From Deltaproteobacteria bacterium (lineage in GTDB: Bacteria; Myxococcota; Polyangia; Haliangiales; Haliangiaceae), in assembly GCA_018262455.1 (NCBI GenBank), contig JAGSPR010000063.1, positions 1 to 21,264 on the forward strand: a stretch of 21,264 nt of DNA. Reading direction: 5' to 3'. A program made the translations under genes and the position numbers. The notes beneath the pieces were generated by a model. That model was not told the origin of the DNA, made no database searches, and worked only from the letters and a program-made list of their open reading frames with translations. Positions 14,987-21,264 of the stretch are shown piece by piece. Numbering within the stretch: position 1 is the first letter of the stretch; every line of letters begins with the position of its first letter.

Positions 14987-15873
14987 CAGTCCGCCGGGGC
15001 GTCGACCGCGGCGTCGGGGAGCGGCAGCAGCGAGCCGACCGGCAGCTGCCACGGCTCGTCGGGGAGCCGCTCGACGGGCAGGAGCCTCAGCAGCGACGGC
15101 AGCACGATGCCGTCCGTCACCAGCGGCATGTGTTGGAACTGCGCGCGCACGTAGAGGTGCCTCGCGGTCCTCGCCTCCGCGGGCCAGAGCTCGTACGCCG
15201 GCGGGATCCGGTTGAGCGTGACCGTCTCCGGGATCTTGGCCGCGACCGACTCGGCACCGAGCACGGTGTCCTCGCCCACCATGATCAACCGATGCCGCGG
15301 GGAGGCTCGATACCAGCCCACGATCAGATCCTCGTCGCCGTACATCGCGTCGACCATCACGAGCTGATCGAGCAGCGGCTCGTCGAGCCAGGTCTGCAGC
15401 GTGCGAAACGCGCCGGAGTGCCCGACCGCCACGGTCCGCGCGGCGCCCCGCAGCACGCCGGTCTTGTCCTCGACGAGCCGTAGCAACTCGCCGAGATCTG
15501 GATAGTTGATCGGGGTCTTCTGCGCGATCGGCGCCTCCGGGACGATGAAGATCGCGTTGAGCGCCGACAGGGCGAACTGCTCGGGAAGCTGGTGGCCGGT
15601 CCACGCCGTATCGGCATCGTCGAAGTAACCGTGGACGTAGAGGATCGTCGCCCCGGTGTCCGCGTGATAGCTCGCGGGGATCCAGACGTGGATCGGCCCA
15701 CGCGGGCCGTCGATGCGGACGTGACGGCCTCCGGCCACCGCGCTCGCGAGTTGGCCCGCATCGATGGTGGCGTTGCGCGTCGGATCACCGGCGAGCGCGA
15801 GCCCGAGCCACGCGAGCCCAACCAGCGCGGTCATCCCGAGACCGGCGAGCAGAGCAGCGCGAGGACGGTGCAC
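14986..15873 (-). CDS. Alpha/beta hydrolase, exported or membrane-tethered
   Basis: The 295-residue product begins with a hydrophobic segment (about 7-28) after MHRPR, so it is either secreted or anchored. The fold is suggested by YVHGYFDDADTAW (79-91, oxyanion-hole HG), nucleophile elbow AVGHSGAF (S153; the last Gly of GxSxG is Ala), VDAMYGDED as candidate acid, and QFQHMPLV near the end as candidate catalytic His. It is probably an esterase or peptidase-like hydrolase of unknown substrate. GTG 15873 has no Shine-Dalgarno but has TGC-TACGAT 6 nt upstream; ATG at residue 14 is an alternative that would cut the hydrophobic segment. Followed with a one-base overlap by the phosphodiesterase-fold gene, so the two probably act on the same envelope material. 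Confidence 0.82.
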   Translation of the reverse strand: MHRPRAALLAGLGMTALVGLAWLGLALAGDPTRNATIDAGQLASAVAGGRHVRIDGPRGPIHVWIPASYHADTGATILYVHGYFDDADTAWTGHQLPEQFALSALNAIFIVPEAPIAQKTPINYPDLGELLRLVEDKTGVLRGAARTVAVGHSGAFRTLQTWLDEPLLDQLVMVDAMYGDEDLIVGWYRASPRHRLIMVGEDTVLGAESVAAKIPETVTLNRIPPAYELWPAEARTARHLYVRAQFQHMPLVTDGIVLPSLLRLLPVERLPDEPWQLPVGSLLPLPDAAVDAPAD

Positions 15874-15879
15874 CCGGCG

Positions 15880-15888
15880 ATCGTAGCA
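15880..15888 (-). promoter_or_regulatory. Possible extended -10 (TGCTACGAT) for the hydrolase
   Basis: On the minus strand TG-C-TACGAT ends 6 nt before GTG 15873. This is a good extended -10 with leaderless spacing; no clear -35 is present. Confidence 0.45.
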
Positions 15889-15909
15889 AACCGCGTCGGA
15901 TCAGTCTCG

Positions 15910-16449
15910 CTAATCGCGGCCGCCGCGCAGCAGCTTGAGCGACGATCGAACGCGCGCACGCTCGGCGGGGATCAGCGCGGCTCGCAGCAAGGCGGAGCCG
16001 GGGCAGCGGTCGAGCCCGGCCTCGCAGGTCACGACCGCGGCCTCGTGCAGCCCGAGGGCGTCGAGGATCATGGCCTTCTCGTAGTACAGATCTTCGAGCA
16101 TCCAGTGATCGTCGGCGGTGATGGCGCGGAACGCGGCCTCGATCGAACGCAGCGATTCACGGTGACGGCCGAGATCTCCGAGGACGGCACCCCGCCAGTA
16201 CAGGGTCTCGACGCGGCTGGGTGCCCGGCCGTGCGCCATCTCGGCGGCGGCGAGCGCCGCGATGTCGTCGTTCGTGGCCGAGGCGACCTGGCACTTGACG
16301 AGCCAGCCATCGACCGATTCGGGCCGCAACGTCAGCGCCTGGTTGATCGCGAGGTTCGCGTCGACGAGCCGGGCATCGTCGCCCGCGCCGAGCAGCTCGC
16401 GTGCTCGGTCGAGCAGGCGGTCGAACTCGGACTCGTAGGCAGCGCGCAC
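15910..16449 (-). CDS. Small TPR-like helical protein
   Basis: The product (179 residues from GTG 16449; 182 from GTG 16458) is all-helical with tetratricopeptide-like pairs: DANLAINQALTLRPESVDGWL, then blocks containing ETLYWRGAVLGDLGRHRESL and YYEKAMILDALGLHEAA. It has no signal peptide or membrane segment, so it is probably a cytoplasmic scaffold; the partner is unknown. I prefer GTG 16449 because TG-T-TACTGT (16457-16465) ends 7 nt before it and would overlap the other GTG. The gap to the hydrolase is 36 bp, so co-transcription is possible. Confidence 0.75.
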   Translation of the reverse strand: MRAAYESEFDRLLDRARELLGAGDDARLVDANLAINQALTLRPESVDGWLVKCQVASATNDDIAALAAAEMAHGRAPSRVETLYWRGAVLGDLGRHRESLRSIEAAFRAITADDHWMLEDLYYEKAMILDALGLHEAAVVTCEAGLDRCPGSALLRAALIPAERARVRSSLKLLRGGRD

Positions 16450-16456
16450 TAGCCCC

Positions 16457-16465
16457 ACAGTAACA
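16457..16465 (-). promoter_or_regulatory. Possible extended -10 (TGTTACTGT) for the TPR-like gene
   Basis: TG-T-TACTGT on the minus strand ends 7 nt before GTG 16449, the leaderless spacing seen at several other genes here. It decides between two in-frame GTG starts. Confidence 0.35.
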
Positions 16466-16517
16466 CGCTGATCCGGGCGGTGCTAACCGGTCGTCGATCG
16501 GGTCACGCGGAACGTGG

Positions 16518-16553
16518 GTCAGTCGAGGAACGCGGATCAGCCGAGGAACGCGG
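16518..16553 (-). repeat. 18-bp tandem duplication across the acyltransferase stop codon
   Basis: Two adjacent 18-bp copies (16518-16535 and 16536-16553) differ at two positions. The inner copy encodes the last residues and TGA stop of the acyltransferase; the outer copy repeats them in frame, giving a second TGA six codons later. A more diverged third copy may precede (around 16500-16517). Confidence 0.75.
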
Positions 16554-17688
16554 GCAGCACAGGCGATCGCCGCTGTCCGAGCAAGCCATCGATCATGGTC
16601 TGGATCTGGGTGCGGATCTGGTCGGCCAGCCGGTTGACGAGCAGGCGGTCCTCGGCGGCCGCCGGGCCCAAGCCCCGGCCCGAGACCGACGACAGATCGA
16701 TCGGCTCGCCGAACTGGACGTACCACTTGCTCGGCAGCGGCAACAGGCCCGCGGGACCGAGCCACGGGAACGTCGGCGTCACCGGGATCCACGGGATGCC
16801 GATGTTCTTGGCGAACCACGTGACCTTGCCGAGCATCGGCGCGGCTTCCTCGGCACCCACGACGGCGACCGGGATGATCGGCGCGCCGGTGCGCAAGGCG
16901 AGCTTCACGAACCCACCACGGCCGAACCGCTGCAGCCGGTAGCGATCCTTCCACAGCTTGCCCATGCCCTTCTCGCCTTCGGGGAACACCGCGACGAGCT
17001 CGTCCTTGCGCAGCAGCCGCTCCGCGTTCTCGGGATCGGCGCGCACGCCGCCGATGCGGTTCATGATCGGGCCGAGGAACGGCAGGTGGAAGACGGTGTC
17101 CTCGACGAGCGGCCGGACGTCGCGGCGCGCGGGGTGATCGCGACGCACCGCGTGCATCACCATCGCGCTGTCGTAGGGCAGCGAGCCGGCGTGGTTCGCC
17201 ACGAGGAGCGCGCGACCCCGCGCCGGGATGTGCTCGAGGCCCCTTGCCTCGACGCGAAACCACTTCGAGTACAGGAACTCGAACAGCCACTCCCAGCGCG
17301 CGGTGGCACGCGGGTCCTGACCGAAATCATCGACCACATCGGAGCGTCCCCACATCGCGAGCGAGCGCCAGCGTCGCCACACGGCCTCGAGCGGCAGGCG
17401 GCGGCGCAGATCGATCGGGAACGCGGGGGTCCGATGCTGGTCGAGCCGACGCTCGAGCTCGCGCAGCTCGGCGTCGCCGTCGGGAGCGGGCGAGGGGATG
17501 TGTGATCCGCCGATGTCGGATCGGACCTCGGCCTCGCCACCGAAGTAGACATCGTCGCCGAGGAAGCCGAGATCGCGATCCGGCCACGCCGGAGCATCGG
17601 GGACGCGGGGGTCCGCCTCGCCGTACCAGTCGCCGTCGTCGTCGCCCTGCGGCTCGCTGTTGTCGGGGGGATCGTGGTCGTCGGTCAT
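16537..17688 (-). CDS. PlsC-like lysophospholipid/glycerol acyltransferase
   Basis: The 383-residue product has an acidic, probably disordered N-terminus (1-60), a helical region, and an acyltransferase domain (about 150-350). Block I reads VANHAGSLPYD, where Asp173 is seven after His166 rather than the five of classic NHxxxxD; this wider spacing occurs in MGAT/DGAT-like bacterial acyltransferases. Block II is GGVRAD (213-218), block III VFPEGEKG (234-241), and block IV-like IIPVAVVGAEE follows. It should transfer an acyl chain to a glycerolipid or other lipid acceptor at the inner membrane. ATG 17688 is 2 bp from the SDR stop. SDR plus PlsC-like pairs also occur in Actinobacteria (I recall Rv0501-Rv0502 of Mycobacterium), which suggests a shared lipid pathway. 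Confidence 0.85.
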   Translation of the reverse strand: MTDDHDPPDNSEPQGDDDGDWYGEADPRVPDAPAWPDRDLGFLGDDVYFGGEAEVRSDIGGSHIPSPAPDGDAELRELERRLDQHRTPAFPIDLRRRLPLEAVWRRWRSLAMWGRSDVVDDFGQDPRATARWEWLFEFLYSKWFRVEARGLEHIPARGRALLVANHAGSLPYDSAMVMHAVRRDHPARRDVRPLVEDTVFHLPFLGPIMNRIGGVRADPENAERLLRKDELVAVFPEGEKGMGKLWKDRYRLQRFGRGGFVKLALRTGAPIIPVAVVGAEEAAPMLGKVTWFAKNIGIPWIPVTPTFPWLGPAGLLPLPSKWYVQFGEPIDLSSVSGRGLGPAAAEDRLLVNRLADQIRTQIQTMIDGLLGQRRSPVLPAFLG

Positions 17689-17690
17689 GG

Positions 17691-18698
17691 CTACGCCTGG
17701 GCTCGTGCGACGTCGGTTGCGCCGTCCTCGGGCGCGATGCCGAGGAAGTCGAGGATGGTGCGCTTGATCGAGAGGCGTGGGGCGAAGCCGAGCTCGCGGC
17801 GCGCCTTGGCACCGTCGGCGACGCAGAGGTAGAGCAGGAAGTCGAGGAAACTCGGGGGGGAGCCGACGAGCTGCGTCGCCCACAGGACCTTCGTGAGCTG
17901 GCGCGCGACGAACTGCGGCATCGGCACGGGGACGCGACCGAGCAGGGCGAGCACCGTGGTGTAGGGCAGCACGCCCTTGCCGACGATGTTGAACGCGCCG
18001 GTCGCGTGCGATTCGACGGCCTTCTGGAGCGCGTACGCAGCGTCCTGCTCGTGCACGAACTGCATCAGCGGATCATGGCCCATCATCACCGGCGCCACCG
18101 GCCGCGAGAAGAACCGCGTGTACATGTTGGACACCGTCGGCCCGAGGATCGGCGCGAACCGCAGGACGCAGACCTCGACGTTCGGGTGCTCCTTGGCGTA
18201 GCGCTGGACCTGCTTCTCGGCGCGGACCTTGTCGTTGACGAACCGGGAGTCGCGGTGGCCGCGGAGCTCGGCGTCCTCGACCAGGAAGTTCGGGTTCTTC
18301 GGGTGGGCGCCGTACACGAGCGTGGTCGACACCATCACGAGCCGTCGCGGCTCGACGCCGGCGCACGCGTTCAGCACGTGCATCGTCCCGACATCCTCGA
18401 GCTCGTGCGCCCAGTCCGACGCGTGGGTCGGGTGGGACAGGAACGCGCCATGGACGAAGGTGTCGACGCCGTGGCGCGCGAGCAGGGTCGCGAGCTCGCC
18501 GTCCACGGTGGGCTGGGTGAGATCGAGCTTGATGAACTCGACCTTGCCGCCGGGCGTCAGGCTTGGGGGCCGGACATCGAGCGCGAGGACCCGGGAGTAG
18601 CGCGGGTCCTCCTCGAGCCGGCGCAGCAGCTCGCCGCCGAGGAACGTGCAAGCACCCGTCACCGCAACGACGCGGCCGGTGGGACTGGTGCTCGACAT
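17691..18698 (-). CDS. NAD-binding extended SDR (epimerase/dehydratase family)
   Basis: The 335-residue product has the N-terminal nucleotide motif TGACTFLG (14-21), an acidic residue at the end of strand 2 (LALDVRP, D41), FVHGAF, and the active-site Ser strand VMVSTTLVYG (S124). The usual YxxxK is FVNDK (153-157): Lys is kept but Tyr is Phe, so ordinary dehydrogenase chemistry is doubtful. Similar proteins are named NAD-dependent epimerase/dehydratase without a proven substrate. It is followed after 2 bp by the acyltransferase, so the pair is probably one operon acting on a lipid or sugar-lipid. ATG 18698 has no ribosome site, but TATAAG lies 6 nt upstream, so the message is probably leaderless. 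Confidence 0.88.
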   Translation of the reverse strand: MSSTSPTGRVVAVTGACTFLGGELLRRLEEDPRYSRVLALDVRPPSLTPGGKVEFIKLDLTQPTVDGELATLLARHGVDTFVHGAFLSHPTHASDWAHELEDVGTMHVLNACAGVEPRRLVMVSTTLVYGAHPKNPNFLVEDAELRGHRDSRFVNDKVRAEKQVQRYAKEHPNVEVCVLRFAPILGPTVSNMYTRFFSRPVAPVMMGHDPLMQFVHEQDAAYALQKAVESHATGAFNIVGKGVLPYTTVLALLGRVPVPMPQFVARQLTKVLWATQLVGSPPSFLDFLLYLCVADGAKARRELGFAPRLSIKRTILDFLGIAPEDGATDVARAQA

Positions 18699-18704
18699 GC
18701 GCGC

Positions 18705-18733
18705 CTTATAGCGCAGTTGGGGCCCTGGGTCAG
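18705..18733 (-). promoter_or_regulatory. Sigma70-like, leaderless-type promoter of the SDR gene
   Basis: On the minus strand CTGACC (18728-18733), a 17-bp spacer and TATAAG (18705-18710) are followed by just 6 nt and ATG 18698. The -35 and spacing are identical to the TonB-like gene's promoter. Transcription should begin at about the A of the ATG. Confidence 0.6.
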
Positions 18734-18766
18734 AAGATCAGACGCCCGTGGTATTCGGCAGGTTGG

Positions 18767-20851
18767 ATGATCGATCACCGTGCCGACACGGCAGGCGACC
18801 CCGTGATCGCGGTCCTGGCAGCCCACGTGATCGATCAAATCGCCGCGGGCGAGGTCATCGAGCGCCCCGCGTCCGTGGTCAAGGAGCTGGTCGATAACGC
18901 GCTCGATGCCGGCGCCCGGACGATCGTCGTCGAGACCACCCACGGCGGGCGGGGGGTGGTCCGGGTCTCCGACGATGGCTGCGGGATGAGCCCCGCCGAC
19001 GCCGTGCTCGCGTTCGAGCGCCACGCCACGTCCAAGCTGCGCCAGGCCGATGATCTGTGGGAGCTGTCGAGCATGGGGTTCCGCGGCGAGGCGTTGCCCT
19101 CGATCGCCAGCGTCGCGAAGGTCACGCTGACCACCCGCCGCGCGTCCGATCTCGCCGCGACCCGGGTCGTCATCGAGGGCGGAGTGCGGCGCTCGGTGTC
19201 CGAGGTCGGCGCGGCGGTCGGCACCACGATCGAGGTCGTGGACCTGCTGTACAACCTGCCGGCACGCCTCAAGTTCTTGAAAGGCGAGTCCACCGAGGCG
19301 TCGCACGTGACCGACTTCGTGGCCAAGGTCGCGATGGCCCACCCGCACATCCACCTGCGGCTCCGCCACAACGGGCGCACCGCGCTCGAGCTGCCCCCCG
19401 ATCGCGACGGGTTCGCCCGCGCGCAGGCGCTGCTCGGGGTCCGGATCGCGTCGCGGATGGTGCCGATCTCGGGGGAGGAAGCAGGCGTCCGGGTCACCGC
19501 GTACCTCGGCGCGCCCGAGCTCGCGCAGGCCACCGCCCGCGGGGTCCAGATCTTCGTCGGTCGCCGCCCGGTCCGCGATCGCGGCGTGCTGCACGCGATC
19601 ACGATGGGCTTCGGCGAGCTGGTGCCCCGCGGCCGCTACCCGGTCGCGGTGGTGCTCCTCGATCTGCCGGCCGGTACCGTCGACGTCAACGTCCATCCCC
19701 AGAAGCTCGAGGTCCGGTTCGCCGACGCGGCGCTGGTGACCGCGGCGGTCCGGCACGTGGTCCAGACGGGCGTCGCGGCCGCGCCGTGGCGAAGCGATCG
19801 ATCGCAGCCGTGGGCGCCGATCCAGATGACCGCGATCGCGAGCAGCGCACCGCCGGCGCTGCCGTTCGACGGCCAGAGTGCCACGCCGCTCGCGCAACGC
19901 TATGCCCGGGACCTGCGCGAACGCCGTGGCGCGCAGGCGTCGCTCGGGTTCGATGCGCCGGCGACGAGCGCGCCGCAGGCGGAGCGGCCGGTGGGAGCGC
20001 GTGAGGCCGCACGCGAGTGGGTCGCCTCGGTCCGCCAGCAGACCCAATCGAGCCGCGTGGCCGAGCAGGTCGCCCCGTGCCTGCCGGTCCCGGCGAGCGA
20101 TCCCGGGCCGACCGGCGAGCTGCTCGCCGATGGCTCTGGGCCCGAGCTGAATCGATCGATGTCGGTCCGCGCGCAGCAAGGATCGACATCTCCTCACAGC
20201 GAGGGTCCCCCCTTGGGGGGACCACGCGTGATCGGACACGATCGCCCGCGCGTCGAGACCTCCGAGGTCACCGGCTACTTCTCGCAGCTGCGCTACCTCG
20301 GCCAGCTCGATCTGACGTACCTCGTGTGCGAGGCCGACGGCGAGCTCGTGCTCGTCGATCAGCACGCGGCGCACGAGCGCGTCGAGCTCGCCCGGCTCGA
20401 GCAGCGGCACACCGAGTGTGACGCGGCCGTTCAGAAGCTGCTGTTCCCGATCACGATGGAGGTCACCCCCGCGCAGCTCGCGCTCGTCGATCAGGTCGGC
20501 GCGCTGCTCGCGCAGGTCGGCTGGCAGGCCGAGGCGTTCGGCAAGTCCACCCTCGCGATCAAGGCGGTGCCCGCCGGCATCCGGCACGCCGATCCGGCGC
20601 AGCTGCTCTGCCAGCTGCTCGAGGACTGGGCCCGGGAGGGCGTGCCCAGTGATGACGAGCGACTCGCGCGCGTGCTGGCCGAGATCGCGTGTCACTCGGT
20701 CGTGCGTGCCGGCGATCGCCTCGCCGCCAGCGAAGCCGAGTCCCTGCTGCGAGCGCTCGACGGGGTCGACCTCACCGGCGCGGCGCCGCACGGCCGTTCG
20801 CTGCTGCTCCGGCTCCCGCTCCCCGAGATCGGTCGTCGCTTCGGACGCTAG
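18767..20851 (+). CDS. mutL: DNA mismatch repair protein MutL
   Basis: The 694-residue product has the full GHKL ATPase end: QIAAGEVIERPASVVKEL (24-41), DNALDAGA (43-50), DDGCGM (69-74), GFRGEAL (104-110), and the transducer domain to about 330 with DVNVHPQKLEVRF. A disordered linker (about 340-505) follows, then the C-terminal dimerisation domain. The endonuclease motifs are incomplete: DQHAAHERVELA (531-542) has Ala where DQHAxxExxxxE needs the last Glu, ACHSVVRAGD (641-650) is kept, but CPHGRP is APHGRS (673-678). No mutH is in the window. ATG 18767 has only a weak AGG 4 nt upstream; GTG 18803 is an alternative. It diverges from the SDR gene over 68 bp. The stop shares CTAG with the opposite-strand gene. 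Confidence 0.96.
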   Translation: MIDHRADTAGDPVIAVLAAHVIDQIAAGEVIERPASVVKELVDNALDAGARTIVVETTHGGRGVVRVSDDGCGMSPADAVLAFERHATSKLRQADDLWELSSMGFRGEALPSIASVAKVTLTTRRASDLAATRVVIEGGVRRSVSEVGAAVGTTIEVVDLLYNLPARLKFLKGESTEASHVTDFVAKVAMAHPHIHLRLRHNGRTALELPPDRDGFARAQALLGVRIASRMVPISGEEAGVRVTAYLGAPELAQATARGVQIFVGRRPVRDRGVLHAITMGFGELVPRGRYPVAVVLLDLPAGTVDVNVHPQKLEVRFADAALVTAAVRHVVQTGVAAAPWRSDRSQPWAPIQMTAIASSAPPALPFDGQSATPLAQRYARDLRERRGAQASLGFDAPATSAPQAERPVGAREAAREWVASVRQQTQSSRVAEQVAPCLPVPASDPGPTGELLADGSGPELNRSMSVRAQQGSTSPHSEGPPLGGPRVIGHDRPRVETSEVTGYFSQLRYLGQLDLTYLVCEADGELVLVDQHAAHERVELARLEQRHTECDAAVQKLLFPITMEVTPAQLALVDQVGALLAQVGWQAEAFGKSTLAIKAVPAGIRHADPAQLLCQLLEDWAREGVPSDDERLARVLAEIACHSVVRAGDRLAASEAESLLRALDGVDLTGAAPHGRSLLLRLPLPEIGRRFGR
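20204..20223. repeat. Perfect palindromic hairpin inside the mutL linker
   Basis: GGTCCCCCC and GGGGGGACC form 9-bp arms around TT. The sequence keeps the mutL frame and encodes the PPLGGP part of the disordered linker. It looks like a small REP-like or in-frame palindromic element; only one copy is in this window. Confidence 0.6.
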
Positions 20852-21264
20852 AACATGTGGCCGAAGTTGACGTAGAGCCCGGTGTCCTCCGAGCTCCGTC
20901 CGTAGTCGATGGTGCCGATCGTCGCGAGGTTCCACGACACCCGCAGCGCCGCGCCGTAGCCGACACGCCAGTCGCGCGCGGTGAGCGAACGCACCCCGTC
21001 AAAGGCGCGGCCCGCATCGACGAACGGGACGGCGATCAGCGCCAGCTTCTGCCTGGCCACGGTGAACCGGGTGAACGTCCAGCGGACCTCGCCGTTGAGC
21101 AGCGCCATCGTCGGTCCCACGAAGCGATCCTGGCGGTAGCCGCGGAGCGTCCGGTGGCCGCCGAGCCCGATCCGGAAGTCCTCGGTGAACGGCAGCGCGT
21201 CCTGGCTGAAGAACGGGGTTCCGTCGGTCTGCATCTCGAGCAGGCCACGTCCCGCGAGGACGAG
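20848..21264 (-). CDS. Omp85/BamA-like outer-membrane barrel, C-terminal part
   Basis: The last 138 residues of a protein whose start is beyond the right edge. They look like the end of an Omp85-family barrel: IGLGGHRTLRGYRQDRF (the conserved L6-loop type RGY/RGF motif), then alternating strands including VRWTFTRFTV, AVPFVDAGRAFD and DWRVGYGAALRVSW, ending YVNFGHMF with a C-terminal Phe as needed for BAM-dependent insertion. It could be a BamA, TamA or surface-antigen (D15) homologue; the POTRA part that would decide is not visible. Its TAG stop uses the same CTAG as the mutL stop. Confidence 0.85.
   Translation of the reverse strand, partial: LVLAGRGLLEMQTDGTPFFSQDALPFTEDFRIGLGGHRTLRGYRQDRFVGPTMALLNGEVRWTFTRFTVARQKLALIAVPFVDAGRAFDGVRSLTARDWRVGYGAALRVSWNLATIGTIDYGRSSEDTGLYVNFGHMF

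Noticed and set aside
14987..15604. Upstream extension of the phosphodiesterase-fold gene to 15604
   Set aside because: It lies in another frame of the hydrolase gene and has Arg-rich shadow composition; ATG 14986 with TGATG overlap is the sensible start.
18563..18766. Upstream extension of mutL
   Set aside because: It runs into the SDR gene's start and its promoter on the other strand; MutL homology begins just after ATG 18767.
18659..20935. 758-codon minus-strand open frame covering mutL
   Set aside because: Antisense shadow in GC-rich DNA; mutL on the plus strand has all family motifs.

Overview
The window is very high-G+C DNA and reads like a chromosomal segment of a myxobacterium-type bacterium (Myxococcota, perhaps the Haliangium/Kofleriaceae side). 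This is inferred from gene content: a Hanks-type Ser/Thr kinase fused to a membrane domain, a MopE-type metal-binding motif, Gly-Ser-Ala-rich cytochrome-like lipoproteins, and RegB/RegA and MutL proteins of proteobacterial type. I see no rRNA, tRNA, CRISPR array, transposase or phage gene.

Layout. (1) 1-178: tail of an unidentified gene. (2) 179-3637, minus strand: a lipoprotein-like SAM methyltransferase, a di-haem cytochrome-like lipoprotein with a long GSAAGS repeat, and a Ser/Thr kinase with a multi-pass C-terminus. (3) 3638-3968: the only long intergenic stretch, with a possible G-quadruplex, a hairpin and a good sigma70-like promoter. (4) 3969-6836, plus: a TonB-like protein, a small membrane protein and an HTTM (gamma-carboxylase-like) membrane protein. 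(5) 6921-11430, plus: BlaI-type repressor, M56/BlaR1-type membrane protease, DsbA-type lipoprotein, then a RegB-type redox sensor kinase and its RegA-type regulator. (6) 11467-13587, plus: a membrane sulfatase-fold enzyme with a MopE motif, tail to tail with (7) 13466-16449, minus: a phosphodiesterase-fold membrane protein, an alpha/beta hydrolase and a TPR-like protein. (8) 16537-18698, minus: an NAD-binding SDR and a PlsC-like acyltransferase, divergent from (9) mutL at 18767-20851, which meets (10) the C-terminal barrel of an Omp85/BamA-like outer-membrane protein at the right edge.

The most interesting unit is region 5. A BlaI repressor with a perfect ACTAC-4-GTAGT dyad at its promoter is translationally coupled to an M56 protease whose extracytoplasmic tail carries an EF-hand loop and six cysteines instead of a penicillin-binding sensor. 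That is coupled in turn to a CPYC thiol oxidoreductase and followed by the RegB/RegA redox two-component system. I infer an envelope thiol/redox (possibly calcium-gated) signalling cassette; this is a hypothesis.

A second pattern runs through the whole window. Many genes have a TANNNT (-10-like) hexamer placed exactly 6-7 nt before the start codon and no usable Shine-Dalgarno, the signature of leaderless mRNAs. Genes inside operons instead show 1-4 nt stop/start overlaps and usually good ribosome-binding sites. All three tail-to-tail gene junctions have no spacer (0 bp, a 4-bp CTAG overlap, and a 122-bp overlap).
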